Shown here: one piece after another, positions 11,401 to 24,349 of the stretch
Layout: each line of letters opens with the position of its first letter
How positions within the stretch are numbered: the stretch's first letter is position 1
Assembly: GCF_963169125.1 (NCBI RefSeq)
Contig: NC_084801.1
Span: forward strand, 113,983,061 to 114,047,060
Direction: 5' to 3'
Origin: Humulus lupulus
Lineage: Eukaryota > Streptophyta > Magnoliopsida > Rosales > Cannabaceae
DNA: 64,000 nt
Made by a program: the position numbers and the translations under genes
Notes under the pieces: model-generated
Databases searched by the model: none
Told to the model about the DNA's origin: nothing
The model's input: only the letters and a program-made list of their open reading frames with translations

Positions 11401-12808
11401 CAGGCTCACCACGACAAACAAAGCTGACACACTCAACGTGGTTCCAGTAGAATTCCTACCAGTCCCGAGCATAACCGAGCCTGAGGAAGAAGATGTAAAC
11501 ATGATCGACTTGCAACCCACCTTGATGACCCCGATAGTTGACTACCTCGAAACCGAGGGTCTCCTAGCAGACCGGAATGAGGCTAGAAAGCTTATGTACA
11601 AAATACCAAGGTACACCATCTTGGAAGGAAAATTATACAAAAGGGGATACTCCATGCCACTACTTCGGTGTGTAACTCCCCCCGAGGCAAAGAAGATTTT
11701 AGAAGAAATCCATGAAGGATTTTGTAGAGACCACACCGAGGGGCATAGCTTATTAAAAAAGGTTATTAGGCAAGGATATTTCTGGCCTACAGTCAAGGCA
11801 GACTCATTCGAGTACGTCAAGTGTTGTGAGAAGTGTCAACGATTTGCGTCGATACCATGAGCTCCACCCACCGAGCTTACCATTATGAGCTCCCCATGGC
11901 CATTCGTGATATGGGGAATAGACCTCATAGGCTCCTTGCCAACTGGAAAAGGTGGAGTAAAATATGTTGTAGTCGTTGTCGACTATTTTACAAAGTGGAA
12001 AGGTGGAGTAAAATACGTTGTAGTCATTGTCGACTATTTTACAAAGTGGACTAAAGCTGAACCCCTAGCAACTATCACCTCAAAGAAAGTCCTAGATTTC
12101 GTAGTAAAGAACATCATTTTTAGATACGGGATTCCTAGGAAGATTGTGTTAGATAATGGGACCCAACTTGACAATGATTTGTTCACACACTTCTGTGAAA
12201 AAAAATGGGATAGTTAAAAGCTTTTCCTTCGTGGCCCATCCCCAGGCAAATGGCCAGGTCAAAGCAGTAAATAAGACTCTAAAGAGTTCTATGAAGAAAA
12301 GGGTAGAAGAAGCTAAGGGGAGATGGCTGGAGGAGCTACCTCAAGTCCTGTGGGCATATAGAACAACGACGAGAACCTCGACGGGGCATACCCCTTCTCC
12401 CTGGCTTATGGATGCGAGGCCATGTTTCCGATCGAGGTCGAAATCCCAACTATAAGGCACGATGCATATGATCAAGCCTCGAACCAATCCCAGCTCGAAG
12501 AAAGTTTGGACCTTATCGAAGAAAGACAAGACGAAGCCCAGCCGAAAAATATTGCGCACCAGTAAAGGGCTACGAGATATTTTAACAAAAGGGTCTGAGA
12601 TAGGAAATTCAGATTGGGAGAATTGGTGTTAAGGCCCGTGTTTCTGGCTACATAAGACCCATCTGCTGGGGTGCTTGGGCCTAATTGGGAGGGACCCTAT
12701 CAGATCAAGTCCATTGTTCAACATGGAGCTTATAAACTAGCGAGGCTGAATGGAGGATTGGTTCCGCGAGCTTGGAATGGTGAACATCCATGTCCCTATT
12801 ATCAATAA
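11401..12808 (+). pseudogene. Tat-A integrase
   Basis: The zinc-binding domain is complete in its H-H-C-C ligands (HEGFCRDH near 11710, CCEKCQ near 11824). The catalytic core has WGIDLIGS (near 11914), LDNGTQ (near 12150) and the glutamate region replaced by NGQVKAVNK (near 12250), where Tat-B has NGQIEAVNK, so the catalytic glutamate appears lost. A 51-bp in-frame tandem duplication lies in the core. Frameshifts fall near 12200 and 12350. The C-terminus (YKLARLNGGL, WNGEHP) ends at about 12808. Confidence 0.85.
11948..12049 (+). repeat. 51-bp tandem duplication inside Tat-A integrase
   Basis: Two adjacent 51-bp copies (11948-11998, 11999-12049) differ at 2 positions. Each encodes 17 residues (KGGVKYVVVVVDYFTKW in the first). 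Tat-B has a single copy at 33717-33764, so this is a local duplication that keeps frame. Confidence 0.92.
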
Positions 12809-13688
12809 TATAAGAATGATGTTTATTCGTTTTAACCAATCGTGTATTTGATTTTAGCTTTTTGTTAATAAAGTACTGAATTTCATTCAAATGTTGAATT
12901 TTTATTGTTTTACTTTTTTGCAAGCGCTCGGAATTCAATAACCTAAGATCGCAATCATAGGGTATTAAGGGGGCATAAGTGGTATACAATCATACCAGAG
13001 GCTCAAAAAATTAAATATAAATAAAAATTGAATCTAATAGCAATGTTTGGATTACTAACCCAACATGAAGAAAACATGACTCTGGAACATTAACCAAACA
13101 CGCGAACTAAACAAGTCTAGAACAAACAAGCAAAACCTAGTCAACATACTAAAAAGTTGGAATTCTAGATAAACCAACTAAAAAACATAAGACAAAACTA
13201 GGGCTGGAAATTTTTGCAAATGAGTTTCGACCTCGCAACCTTGAGGTCATATTTGAGGGTGAGGATAAGTAACTGGAAAAACAAAATATAACTAGACTAA
13301 CGAGGTTACATACCATTTGAGTATTTTTTTTAAATACGTGATAAAAGTAAAGTTTGACTTTGACAATAACAAAGTCGAACATGGGCATTTCGAATAAACT
13401 GTGCATGAATGTATTGAAATTCGAACTTAAACCCAACGTATATTTGTAAGAATAAACAAGTATAAAAGCAGGTCCTTAATAATAACTTGCTCAAAATATT
13501 TCGATCCAGAAATATGATGTATAATATTAAGGCAAAAAGCTAAAGGTAGACGATGTTCATAAAGGTTTTCAAGCTAGAAAGTTTAAAGCATAAAACTACT
13601 ATTAAAATATAAACAGTCATAAGATAATTAAAATAGCTCAGACTCAAGCTGTAAATTTTTCTTTGCCCCAAGGGCACAAAAAATATAA
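12809..13688. other. Noncoding 3' region of Tat-A
   Basis: An AT-rich spacer between the end of pol and the 3' end of the antisense gene. No open frame with recognisable content. The antisense transcript would terminate here. Confidence 0.6.
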
Positions 13689-13689
13689 T

Positions 13690-16600
13690 TACAAAAATTC
13701 TAAGGAACGCAACTTTATTTGGAATTGTTCAGTGTTGGTCATATGAACCAAACTTGGCCTCCTCACCTTTGTCCTCCCCATTCTCACCATCCTGGGTTGT
13801 GGTTGTGACCTCCTCTTCGGCCAACCGAGCCTTCCATTTGGATATAAACTCCTTTTCTTTATCTTGAAGGAATGAAGTGTCAATGTCGGGGTTCAGAGAC
13901 CATATCATATACATAGCTTGGTCTGTAGCCCAATCCTTCTTGGTCTTGAACTCCTCGGTGAGGTGCTTCTTCTCGTCTTCAAGTTTTGATGGCAGAATCC
14001 TTCTCTTCCTTCAGGCATTCAGCCTCAACCTTGGCAGCACTTTTTTTTGCCTTCAGACGATCAATCTCGACCCTAGTAGCGTCGAAGTCTGCTGTCTTGG
14101 TGTCGAGTTCCACCTTCAGGCTATTGGCAGTAGCCTCGGAGGAGTCAAGCTTAACTTTGAGAAGCTTGACGGCTTCCTCGGTCTTGGCTCAGGCCTCCTC
14201 AGCTTTGACCTAAGCTTCCTTGGCCTCCTTCGGGCCATCCTTGCTTGGATGCAAGCCTGGTTTGCTTCGTAAACCAAGGTTTTTGCTGTCGCCATCTTTG
14301 AGGAGAACACTGAACTTTGGCGAAGGACACCAAGAAAAGTCTAGAACAAAAAAAAAGTGATGCCTATAAGGGTTAGAGGATAAACAGGTGACCACAGAAA
14401 ATAGAAGACAACGAAACTAGACTTACCAAAACCAAGAGCTCCATTGTTTGGTCAGTGAGGCGTGTGGGATTTTCTCCTCTCAAAAATTGCCATACATTGG
14501 AGTCGAGGCCACTACAAGCCTGGTCTGGCCGAGATAGCATATCCGAGCACAGGTCGGCTCCTAGGGTTCCTGCCACATTCTCCAAAGTGTACTCTCATAC
14601 GTCGGATGATGCCACAAACTTGCAGACCACCGTTGGGGCACCCGTAGGCCTGAGATCTGAAGAAGGCACGACTTGTGTGCCTTTGTCTCCAGCAGGTTGG
14701 GGAGGTGGCATAACCTCCAGGGGTCCGATGGTGGCAACTATTGAGGACGTGAGGGCACTGTCTGAAACCACGACCGTAGATTCCGGAGCTTGGGCTTTGG
14801 GATCGAATGAGGCAAGCATCAAAGGAGAGGATCACTCAGCGATCTTGGTCGACTTCGAGGCGGTCCCTTTCTTCGAGGTTACACAACCTTGTTTAGTACC
14901 TCGAGGTTTAGGGGGCTGTCCCAAAACGCTGTCCAGGTTTGACTCCATGTCACCTGAAAAGCATAAGGAAGATTAATCAAGCCGAGAAATAAAAAATTCA
15001 TGCACATTTGTACAAGTAAAAATGACTAAGTGTCAAGAACCTAACAAGAAGACTCACTAGAGCTCGAACTTGGGGACCAAGAAATTCCCTTGTCTTCTAA
15101 TGAGGTTATGGGAGCCCCCTCCCTAAAGGTGGGGGACATCCACGATAGGTCCCTATAATCTTATGTGTCGTATTGCACTGCTACCCCCATCCCAAACCTA
15201 ATTTAGGCTATACATGGTTTGGTATTTACCTAGCCAACTGTCAACCTACGGACTCTAAGGTCTACCCTCAACCATGCTAAGAAGTTATCCTTAGGGTCCT
15301 CGAAGAGGATCATTACGTCAAAATCATGCTTAAGTAATGAAGGAGACCACATGGATGAATCGAGCACAACTTTACCTCTTGACGAGCTCGTTGAGGCCTC
15401 ATCCTATGCCTCATTTCCCGAGCTTGAGGGTTCGAAGGGGCGAGGTCTATGGGCTCGGGAGCTTTGACCCGTGTGTTTTCCTCTCACAGGGAGCTTGTTG
15501 GTAGGCACAGACACGTCCTCCCATCTCGCATACTTGCGATTTCCAGAGTTGTCAGTGGTCACGCCTTCATCTAGAAGGTTGCACAGCCGAAGCTTGTCCT
15601 CGTGTAAGAGAGGGATCTTTGACCCTAGGGGGAGATTAAGGATGGTTTCCCTATGTTCCCTCATGGCATCTGTAGGCTGAGGATGATGGTAAGTGGCTAT
15701 ATAAAATATTTAAGTAAGTCAGCTGGGCTCGCAAATTAAAAGAGAATTTAGCCAAAAACTACGAGGAACTTACGAATTCTCTGAAAGGAGTAGAATCGAG
15801 AAGGAGTAAGACCGTCTTTCCTAAAGAAGGTGGTCCTGAAGTTCGGAGGGTGGCTTGGAATGTCCTTGAACAGTCGCTTCTCTTTCGGGTAGCTGGACAG
15901 ATAGTAGAACCCATCCCCGCCATAAGATCGGGAAGGGTTGCTTTTGAGGCAAAAGAGATACAAGATCTCGTGTGCTATGGGCTCCTCCCACTTCATCTTC
16001 TGGTATAGCGATTTCAGCGCAAACAGAACCCTGTACGTGTTCGTATGGAATTGGAATGGAGCTATGCCGACATAGTCAAGAAAGCTCCAGAAGTAGTCCT
16101 TTAGGGGCAGTAAGGCCCCAGCTCGTAAGTGCTCACGGCTCCAAGCCGCGAGCTTAACCTTTCTATCTGGGTTGTCTTCCCTAGGTGCAGAGCAGCTCCT
16201 CTCATCCGAGTAGGCAGGGCAACAGACTAACTTTTGAGAGAACTTCAACCCGTGACAAGGGAGGAGCTGGGAAATTTGTCGAGTCGATGTTATGGAACTC
16301 TGATAGTGTTCGACCTCGAAGAAAGAAATCTCCGAGACCGGGATAGAAAGGGGTTTGGGAGCTTTAATTGGTTTGTTAGATTGACCCTCCATTAGACTAA
16401 ATACGAGCTCACCCGATGAAAAGGCTAGAGTAACCTTGAGTTTGGGGTCTAGTGGAATAAGCCTGATCTCAGGGTCTGGATTGAGATAGGCTTCCACTCA
16501 GAGTCTCCTTCTTTTTCTCTCTTCTACTTTGTCGATTTGACGCTGAAAGTGGGCTCCTATATCCTCCTGCTTGCACCATTCTTTGTGTTCACGGATCAAT

Positions 16601-16698
16601 TACTGGTTTTGGGTGAAAGGCGATTCAGGACTGGGAGTTGATGGGTGGTAAGGGATACCAAACCTAGGCCCCCACTGATTCTCAGGGTACTGTGACAT
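13690..16698 (-). pseudogene. Tat-A antisense gene (putative gypsy-type transposon domain protein)
   Basis: On the minus strand, opposite to gag-pol, a start at 16698 (MSQYPENQWGPRFG) follows a splice-acceptor-like TTGATAG. The main domain is at 16497-15775: AWSREHLRAGALLPLKDYFW, then HEILYLFCLKSNP and GFYYLSSYPKEKRLFKDIP. It aligns with the antisense protein of Tat-B. Splice sites are canonical: donor GTAAGT at 15773-15768 with acceptor at 15677, acceptor at 14954, donor at 14426, acceptor at 14310. The last exon (14309-13690) encodes a lysine/glutamate-rich coiled coil. Stops at about 16602, 16500 and 15405 and in the last exon break it. Extra antisense ORFs are known in Tat elements. The protein's function is unknown. 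Confidence 0.75.
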
Positions 16699-17350
16699 CT
16701 ATCAAGGAAGCAAAAGGTGAGGGCCCATTATATAAAAAACAATAAGAGGAAGGGGTTAAAATTTTGATAACTCGAGCTTAAAATCTCGAGATAACGAGAT
16801 TACCCTAAATGAGCCTGAAGGCTGGAAAAAGCGAGATTGACTCAAATGTGTATCCCGAAAAGGCGATGTTTTTTAGGATTTGTGCATTAAAACCCTAAAC
16901 CAAAACCCTATTTCTTAATCTACACGAAACCTATGCCCGAAAAACCCAATAACAAGAAAAACTCTATTTTTACATATTCGTATCCGAAATTTTTTGGTCT
17001 AAACCATGATGTAAGCATGCCAAAACTAATCAAATCAGAAAACTTGCCTAATGCAAGAGAGGAGCAATAAAAACTTGGTAAAATCCAGAGGCATCCTCAC
17101 GAACATATGAAATACAAAAAAAAATACCAGAGGAAGATCAGAGAACTTATGCAAATTGGATTGAGGATACGATGATATCGTCGATTGTAGGAGAGGCAGC
17201 GGAAACAATCTCACTAAACCGAAGGTTGAAAGATTGATTTTCTTTTTGGGCTTTGAGAACATACGAAGGAAAAGATAAATTTTTTGCTCTAGTTTTCTCT
17301 AGTGTATAATTTTTAGAAAGGTAAAAGTGATTAATGGAGAAGAAGAGAGG

Positions 17351-17358
17351 ATTTATAC
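17351..17358 (-). promoter_or_regulatory. TATA-like box of the Tat-A antisense gene
   Basis: TATAAATC on the minus strand, upstream of a 5' leader (17300-16700) that resembles the corresponding regions of Tat-B and of the Tat fragment at 57633-58560. The leader's donor site is decayed (ATAAGT near 17147 where the others have GTAAGT). Confidence 0.45.
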
Positions 17359-17512
17359 ATACGTCAAAAAGGAATGGGAAAGGTTGAGTGGATCTGGGCC
17401 CTTGGTTTGGGTTGAAAGATGATCTGATGGATAGGGTTTAATTCTAACATTGGCGGAAAAAAGGGTAATATGAAAGGACGTGTGTAGAGAAACAGAGTAT
17501 TTGAGTACTCCT

Positions 17513-19817
17513 TGTAACACCCTACTTCCTTAGAGCCGTTACTAAGTGATTTTAAAACGTGCTAATCACTCACTAATCGAGGTTTTAGGTTAAAAGTGTA
17601 GCTAACTTATGTTAAAATCTGTTACCAGTCATTTAGTATAAAACATATGATATTCATTGAAATCTCATAAAGTTTTACAGTTGAGATCCCAAAATACTGT
17701 TTAGAAAATATTTACAACTCAAAATACATTTCAGGTTGACTAGACAACAAAATTCAGGTTAATACATCACATTTCCCAAAAATACCCCAGGTCGTAGCAG
17801 CCAGGTAGGCCGAACATGTACACGTCGCTTCACGCTCTCTGTACTCATGGCTGGTCGACCTTTCCCTTGCCCTTATCTGCACCATAGAGCACTCGTGAGC
17901 CAAAGCCCAACAAGAAAACTCAACATAAAACAATAAACATATGCATATCTATCAGCATCATATAACAAAATAGCCAACAGGCTAAACACATAGCGGCCAT
18001 GCCGTCCCAGGTGCTTTACCAGGCCCTGGGTTCGCTGTCTTCACCGTGAGGATGACTTCAGCATCCTGAGAAGGGTCTCACTCTAACGGCTTGCACTCCG
18101 CATGCTTAACACCATTCCCTGCCCCTTGTCGTACTTAGCTTTTTACTTTGCGTGCTTAAAACCGTTCCTGGCCCCTTGCTGTACTCGGCTTCCTGCTGTT
18201 CTCGGCCTTCCCCGTTCCTGGCCTACGCTGTTCATTCGCAAATATGCAACACATAGCATATAATCAACAAATACTTAAACAAATACAAAACATAAACAAT
18301 AAGGCTATGCCCTGTAATTCAATCACATAGGGTTGTGCCCTGGGATACAAACTATAGGGCCACGCCCTGCTCTACAGGTACAACAGTTCTCTTACCTGTG
18401 TCCCAAGCTTTCTGAGCACCGAAATCTCGAGCACAGTCCTCTAACCCGAGCCTCGCTGAAAACCTAGTCACAACGCATTCACAATAGCCATCCATTAAGC
18501 TCTATTCCAATAAATATCTTTGGGATATATTCTAGTCTCTGGGAGCTTGGATTATATCAATCCGGGTGATAAATCCATCCTGAGTCTTAACTTTTGGGTT
18601 CCCAAGAAAAAACCCTCCATATAGCCACTACTTTGAATTAGGGTCGCGACCCAACCCCTTAAGGGCCACGGCATGCCCCAAAACAGAGGAAAAATGCCTC
18701 CCTGCAAGGAGATACGGGCCACAACATACCCTTCCTAGGGCCGCGGCTCACCTCAAGAACAGAGGCCTTCTGAGGCCTTCACGTACATACGGGCCGTAGC
18801 ATTCCCAGCCTTGGGCCGTGGCTCGAACCTCCAAACCCAGAAAACCTCCATTTTTCCTGCATTTTCCTCAAGTCTAAACCCTCTTAAATCAACCCAATTC
18901 AAGGCCTATACCCAAAATCCTTGTCCCCATAAGCTTAACATCCTAATCATTTCATAAACAACCCCAAGACTTCTCCAAATAACCAAGAGTAGTTCACAAT
19001 TCAGCTCACATGCATATCACTTCCAGCAGAATTCAACAGAAATAATTAAGTTAAAAAGATTACCCTTGAACTTAACTAAGTCTCTGAATTAGTTCCCAAA
19101 GTTCCAAGTTGCTAGCCTTCCAAACTCTAGCCTTGAATTCCTGAACTTCTAGCCTAAACTCCTTTAGAATTCTCTCAGCCTTCAGGCATCCAAAGAGAGA
19201 GAAAGAAACCGAGAGATGAAGAAGGAGTCTTATGTTTTGTTCCAGTGGTTTCCCAAGGCTTCTCTAAGCTAAGTAATACCCCTGCCAAATGACCAAACTA
19301 CCCCTTACACTTATCCTCAACCCTTAAGTAATCCAAGGACAATTTAGTCATTTACCAAATCTCGTTAAGTCCTTGAGTATTCCTATAAATCCCCATTTAA
19401 TCCCAACATGTCCAAATGATTTCCAAACTACTACCTATTACTCATAATTCCCGAACACATATTATATCCCCAAAATACCCCTAGGATCCTCCTGAGTCGG
19501 GCATTTGACCTTGTTGTGACTTTCTAGCTAAACCGCTCCCTAGGGCTCTCTTAGATCGTGCATCACAAATATATCACCACTCACACGTGGTATCAATCAC
19601 AATATACACAAATATCACATTTATTCCCTCAACGGGCTAAAATTACAAACATGCTCCTAACGGCCAAAAGGGGCCCACGTGCATATTTAACTCACCTAAA
19701 CATGCATTTCTTATCGCATACTCATCAAATTCACATATTAACATAATAAATCAATTATTGCCCTCCAAGCACGCTAATCAAGGCCCTAAGCCTTGTTTGC
19801 AAATTTGGGACGCTATA
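17513..19817 (-). repeat. 3' LTR of Tekay-C
   Basis: It matches 24704-27011 throughout. On the minus strand it starts TATAGCG where the other copy has TGTAGTG, so its first dinucleotide is mutated. Its plus-strand sequence includes imperfect repeats naming a 'gtactcggcttcc' type phrase at 18120-18240 and the GC-rich module at 18641-18825. Confidence 0.92.
18641..18825 (+). repeat. GC-rich paired-motif module, copy in Tekay-C 3' LTR
   Basis: It opens with CCTTAAGGGCCACGGCAT and then repeats CGGGCC...CAT/GGGCCGCGGC pairs about 75 bp apart, ending at GGGCCGTGGCTCGA. The same layout occurs in Athila-D. Relative to its host element the motif is in reverse orientation. Confidence 0.8.
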
Positions 19818-19835
19818 ACTATCCCCTCCTTACAG
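19818..19835 (-). promoter_or_regulatory. Polypurine tract of Tekay-C
   Basis: On the minus strand AAGGAGGGGATAGT directly precedes the 3' LTR, the expected plus-strand primer for reverse transcription. Confidence 0.75.
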
Positions 19836-19852
19836 AAATTTTGTCCTCGAAA

Positions 19853-21250
19853 TTACATGAATAACTTGGGAAACTGATCTCGCATGTCTGACTCAAGTTC
19901 CCACGTCGCCTCTTCTACCTTGCTTTTTCTCCACTACACTTTCACCAAGGCGATGGTCTTGCTCCGTAAGACTTTATCCTTCCGGTCGAGAACCTGAACC
20001 AGCTTCTCTTCATATGACAAATCCTGGTCCAGCTCCAAGTTCTCATAACTCAGTACATGTGTAGAATCTGATACATACTTTCGGAGAATGGTTACATGAA
20101 ACACATTATGAACCCCTGATAGTGCTAGAGGCATCGCCAATCTATAAGCTACCTCTCCAACCCGTTCTAGAATCTCAAAGGGGCCAACAAACCTAGGGCT
20201 CAGCTTGCCCCGAACACCAAACTGTTTCGCTGCTCTCAAGGGAGAAACTCTGAGAAACACATGGTCACTTACTTGAAACTCTACACTCCTGCATCTCAAG
20301 TCTGAGTAACTCTTCTGGCGACTCTGGGAGACAAGCATTCGAGCTCTAATATTTTCAATTGCTTCATTGGTCCTCTGAACAACCTCAGGACCAAGATACC
20401 TTCTTTCACCTGTCTCATCCCAATGGATAGGTGATCTGAACTTCCTCCCATATAACATCTCATACAGAGCCACTCCGATAGTCGCCTGATAATTGTTTTT
20501 GTACGAAAACTCAATCAAAGGGAGATACTTACTCCAAGATCTCCCAAAATCCAGCACACAGGCTCGTAGCATACTTCCAATATCTGAATCATCTTCTCAG
20601 ACTGTCCATCCATCTGAGGATGATAAGCGGTACTAAATCGTAACTGCGTGCCCATAGCTTCTGCATGCTCTCCCAAAACTTGGAGGTGAAGGTGGGGTCC
20701 CTATCGGATACTATCGACCTCGGAGCCCCATGAATTCATACAATTTCCTTCACATACAACTCAGCATACTGCTCCACAGTATAAGTTGTCCTGACAAGTA
20801 AAAAGTGGGCGGACTTGGTATACCTATCAACAATCACCCACACTGAATCATGTTGTCCCACAGTCTTCGGAAAACCAACCACGAAGTCCATGGTGATATC
20901 CTCCAACTTCCACTTTGGAATCCCTAGAGGCTGCAATAACCCTGCCGGCCTCTAATGTTCAGCCTTTACCTACTAACAACTTAAACACTTAGCCACATAG
21001 TCCACCACGTCCCTCTTCGTTCCCGACCACCAATACAAGGCTCTCAAATCTTGGTATATATTCATCGTACCAAGATGTAAAGAATAGGGTGTGGTATAAG
21101 ATTCATCCAAGATGTCTCGCTGGATATCAGAATCCATCAGAACACAAATTCGACCCTTGTACTTTAGTAGTCCCATCTCTGAAATAAAGAAGTCTCTAGC
21201 CGCTCCGGCTAAGACACTCTTTTTGTGCCCTCTCAACTGGGGATCCTCCC
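19853..21250 (-). pseudogene. Tekay-C integrase and chromodomain
   Basis: From 21236 downward: the zinc-binding region (YTTPYSLHLGTMNIYQDLR, ending CLSC near 20975), a stop, then the core (WKLEDITMDFVVGFP near 20900, VDRYTKSAHF). A further broken stretch lies at 20735-20575, where the DNGxxF/Y and E motifs should be. The C-terminal part runs from 20572 (NNYQATIGVALYEMLYG, VGPFEILERVGEVAYRL). The end carries a chromodomain (VQVLDRKDKVLRSKTI, stop, then WRKSKVEEATWE), ending at 19853. Chromodomains of this clade are thought to steer integration to heterochromatin. At least four stops or frameshifts make it inactive. Confidence 0.9.
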
Positions 21251-23085
21251 CCTATGCCTCCTTGATCCTCTCAAAGAGTGTAGACTGAAGAGTGATGTTG
21301 GCAAACCAACCAACCACCAACTCTATACCCACTCTAATCATCTCCTCAGTTAACTTATCAGATATATGCCTCGAACTGAACAACTGTCTTGGGCCCTTCC
21401 GACTCAGTGCGTCAAGCACTACATTGGCCTTCCCAGGATGGTATAAAATATCACAATCGTAATCCTTTACCAATTCCATCCACCATCTCTGGCGCATATT
21501 CAGATCCTTCTGGGTAAAGAAGTACTTCAAACTCTTATGGTCGGTATATATTTCACACTTCTCGCCATACCAGTAATGTCTCCAAACCTTAAGTGCAAAT
21601 ACCACCGCTGCCAATTCTAGATCATCCGTGGGATATCTCTGCTCATACTCCTTTAACTGTATCGATGTGTAGGCTATCACCTTTCTAGCTTGCATCAGTA
21701 CACATCCTAAACCTTGTCTGGAAGCATCACAATAAACCACAAACTTCTCATTGTCTAACGACAGACTATATACTGGAGCGGTGATTAGTCGCCACTTTTC
21801 TCACACCTATCTGTCCACACATACTTAGTCTTCTTTCGTGTCAATTCAGTCAACGATGTGGCTATCCTGGAGAACCCCTCAATGAACTGCCAATCATACC
21901 ATGCCAATCCTAGAAAGCTCCTATTTCTGTACACTACTCGGTCTAGGCCAATCTCTAATCGCCTCAATCTTTCTTGGGTCAACCAGAATCCCCTCCTTAC
22001 TTACAATAAGGCCCAGAAATGTCACTTGCGGTAGCCAAAAGTCGCACTTGATGAACTTAGCATATAACCTATGCTATATCAACCGTTGTAACACCAAGCG
22101 CAAATGTTGCTCATGCTCTGTCTCTGACTGAGAGTACACCAATATGTCATCAATAAACACAATCACAAACTTGTCCAAATAGTCCTTAAATACCATATTC
22201 ATCAAATCCATAAATGTTGCTGGGGCATTGGTTAATCCAAATGACATAACCAGGAATTCATAGTGTCCATACCTCGTGTGGAAAGCGGTCTTTGGTATGT
22301 CCTCCTCTTTAATCCTTAACTGGTGGTAGCCTGACCGAAGGTTAATCTTAGAGAACACTGTCTTCCCCTGTAGCTTATCAAACAAGTCGTCGATCCTGGG
22401 TAATGGATACTTATTCTTAATGGTCAACTTGTTCAGCTCCTTGTAGTCAATACACATCCTAAGAGATCCATCATTCTTCTTGACGAACAAAACTGGAGCA
22501 CCCCATGGCGAGAAACTTGGTCTGATGAACACCAAATCCAGTAACTCCTGCAACTGAATCTTCAGTTCCTTCAACTCTGTCAGAGCCATTCTATAAGGTG
22601 TCCTAGACATTGGTTCTTCCCCTGATGCCAACTCTATAATGAACTCGATCTCCCACTGTGGTGGCAATGCTGGCAAGTCTGCGGGAAACAAATCTGGAAA
22701 CTCACATACCAATCTAGTCTCACTCAGCCCAACCGCCACATCTCTAGATGTATCCACAATGTTTGCTAGGAATCCTATGCAACCTTCCTGCATCAGGTCT
22801 CTAGCCATCGTTGTTGAAATCATAGGTACTCGTGGTCCGCTAACTGTCCCTACAAATACAAAGGGCACCTCCACTTCTGGTTCAAAAGTGACCATCATGC
22901 GCATGCAGTCAATCGTCGCTTCATACTTCGATAACCAATCCATCCCTAGGATCGTATTGAAGTTATCCATTGCTAACTCAATCAGATCAACATACAACTC
23001 TCTACTGTCTATCTCTATTGGCAATGCTCTAACCCATCTCTTAGAGACTACCAGTTCCCCAGTCAGCAACAAAGTCTGAAATCCC
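21251..23085 (-). pseudogene. Tekay-C reverse transcriptase and RNase H
   Basis: A long minus-strand frame (23072-22074) contains the protease tail, [36 protein letters not shown] and the active site FIDDILVYS near 22150. The frame breaks near 22070 and 21985. The thumb/connection (21982-21785) and RNase H follow (21740-21252: [60 protein letters not shown]). The catalytic residues of RT and RNase H are still visible. The overall product is interrupted by stops. Confidence 0.9.
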
Positions 23086-24349
23086 CTAGCATTCCAATCA
23101 CTAAGTCACACAGCTGATGTATCACTCTAGCAGACACAAATGAATGAGTATCCCCTGAATCAATCAATGTAGTAAAAGAAGAACCAGCACTAGAATTCTG
23201 ACTTGTCATGACCGAGGGGCTAGCCTCAGCCTCAATCTAGGTCAAGGTGAATACTCTGGCAGGAGTGAGACTGTCGCTCTGTTTCGGCTCCTCTTTTCTG
23301 TCTTGTGGGCAGTCCTTCTTCAAATGGTTGATACTACCACAAATAAAGCAGGCCCTGATCTTGCACTTTCCCTGATGTTGTCGTCTGTATCGAGGACACA
23401 CTGGGAAACTCCTCTAGTTGTCATCCCCGCCCTAACGGCCACTGAAAACACCCCGGGCCCTCCTATCCAAGCTAGGACGAACAAAAGAGTATGGGGCCTT
23501 TCTCTTCTGCTCACTGGGGCCACTACCCCGACTGGATCTGGTAAAAGGAGGCACCATCCTCCTAACATCGTGCCTAGCAGCGCCCTCCCTCCATATCTAA
23601 TCCTCGGCCCCCTCAGCTGTAAGGGCCTTGTCTACTACCTAAGCATACGTAGTAGTCCCTAGATCCAAAGTTATCTTTATATCATGGGCGATCATGACAT
23701 TCAATCTCCGCACAAACTGATCCCTTCGTGCCGCATCAGTCGGTACCAAATCTAGCGCGAACTTCGCCAACCGATCAAACCTCAAGGCATACTCAGTAAC
23801 TATCATCCGGTTCTGGGTCAAGTTGGTAAACTCATCATCCTTCGTAGCTTGGACTGCAATGCTGTAATACTTCTCATTGAAAATATTTATGAACTCTTTC
23901 CAGGTCATAATTGCAACATTTCTTCTCTAAGTCACCCCATCCCACCAGATGCGGGCATCCTCTCTATACATGTAGCTGGCACAAGCTACCCTCTCATTCC
24001 CTTCCACCCTCATGAAATCCAGGATGGAAGAAATCATATTCATCCACTGCTCTAGCCGTAGTGGGTCTGGTCCACCCTCGAAGGTGGGAGGATGTTGCTT
24101 CCTAAACCTCTCATACAAAGGTTCCCACCTATTCTCCATAACAGGCTGAACTGGCACTGGCGCCACAACCTATTGAACCTGCAACCCAATGCCCTGAGGA
24201 GGGGCCCGTTGCCTCAACTGCCAAAGTTCTTCTTCTATTCGGTGTAGTCTAGCTTCCATTTTGGCAAATAACTGTTGCCAATTTGGTGGGGCAGGTGGGG
24301 GGTCCTGACCCTGGTTGTCATCCTCGACCCTATTGCTGCAGAGTCTCAT
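23086..24349 (-). pseudogene. Tekay-C gag and protease
   Basis: The start codon candidate is at 24349 (MRLCSNRVEDDNQG), with a short coiled coil (KMEARLHRIEEELWQLR). A stop lies at about 24172, then the capsid (RKQHPPTFEGGPDPLRLEQW near 24100, ARIWWDGV). After another break comes TWKEFINIFNEKYY (23900). The zinc knuckle C-x2-C-x4-H-x4-C is present near 23310-23350 (CFICGSINHLKKDC). The protease has LIDSGDTHSF near 23150, keeping the D-S-G catalytic triplet. Frames alternate through stops. Confidence 0.85.

Noticed and set aside
14455..14976. Plus-strand ORF of 173 codons
   Set aside because: It is the complement of the Tat-A antisense exon at 14953-14427 and has no domain. The splice sites support the minus strand.
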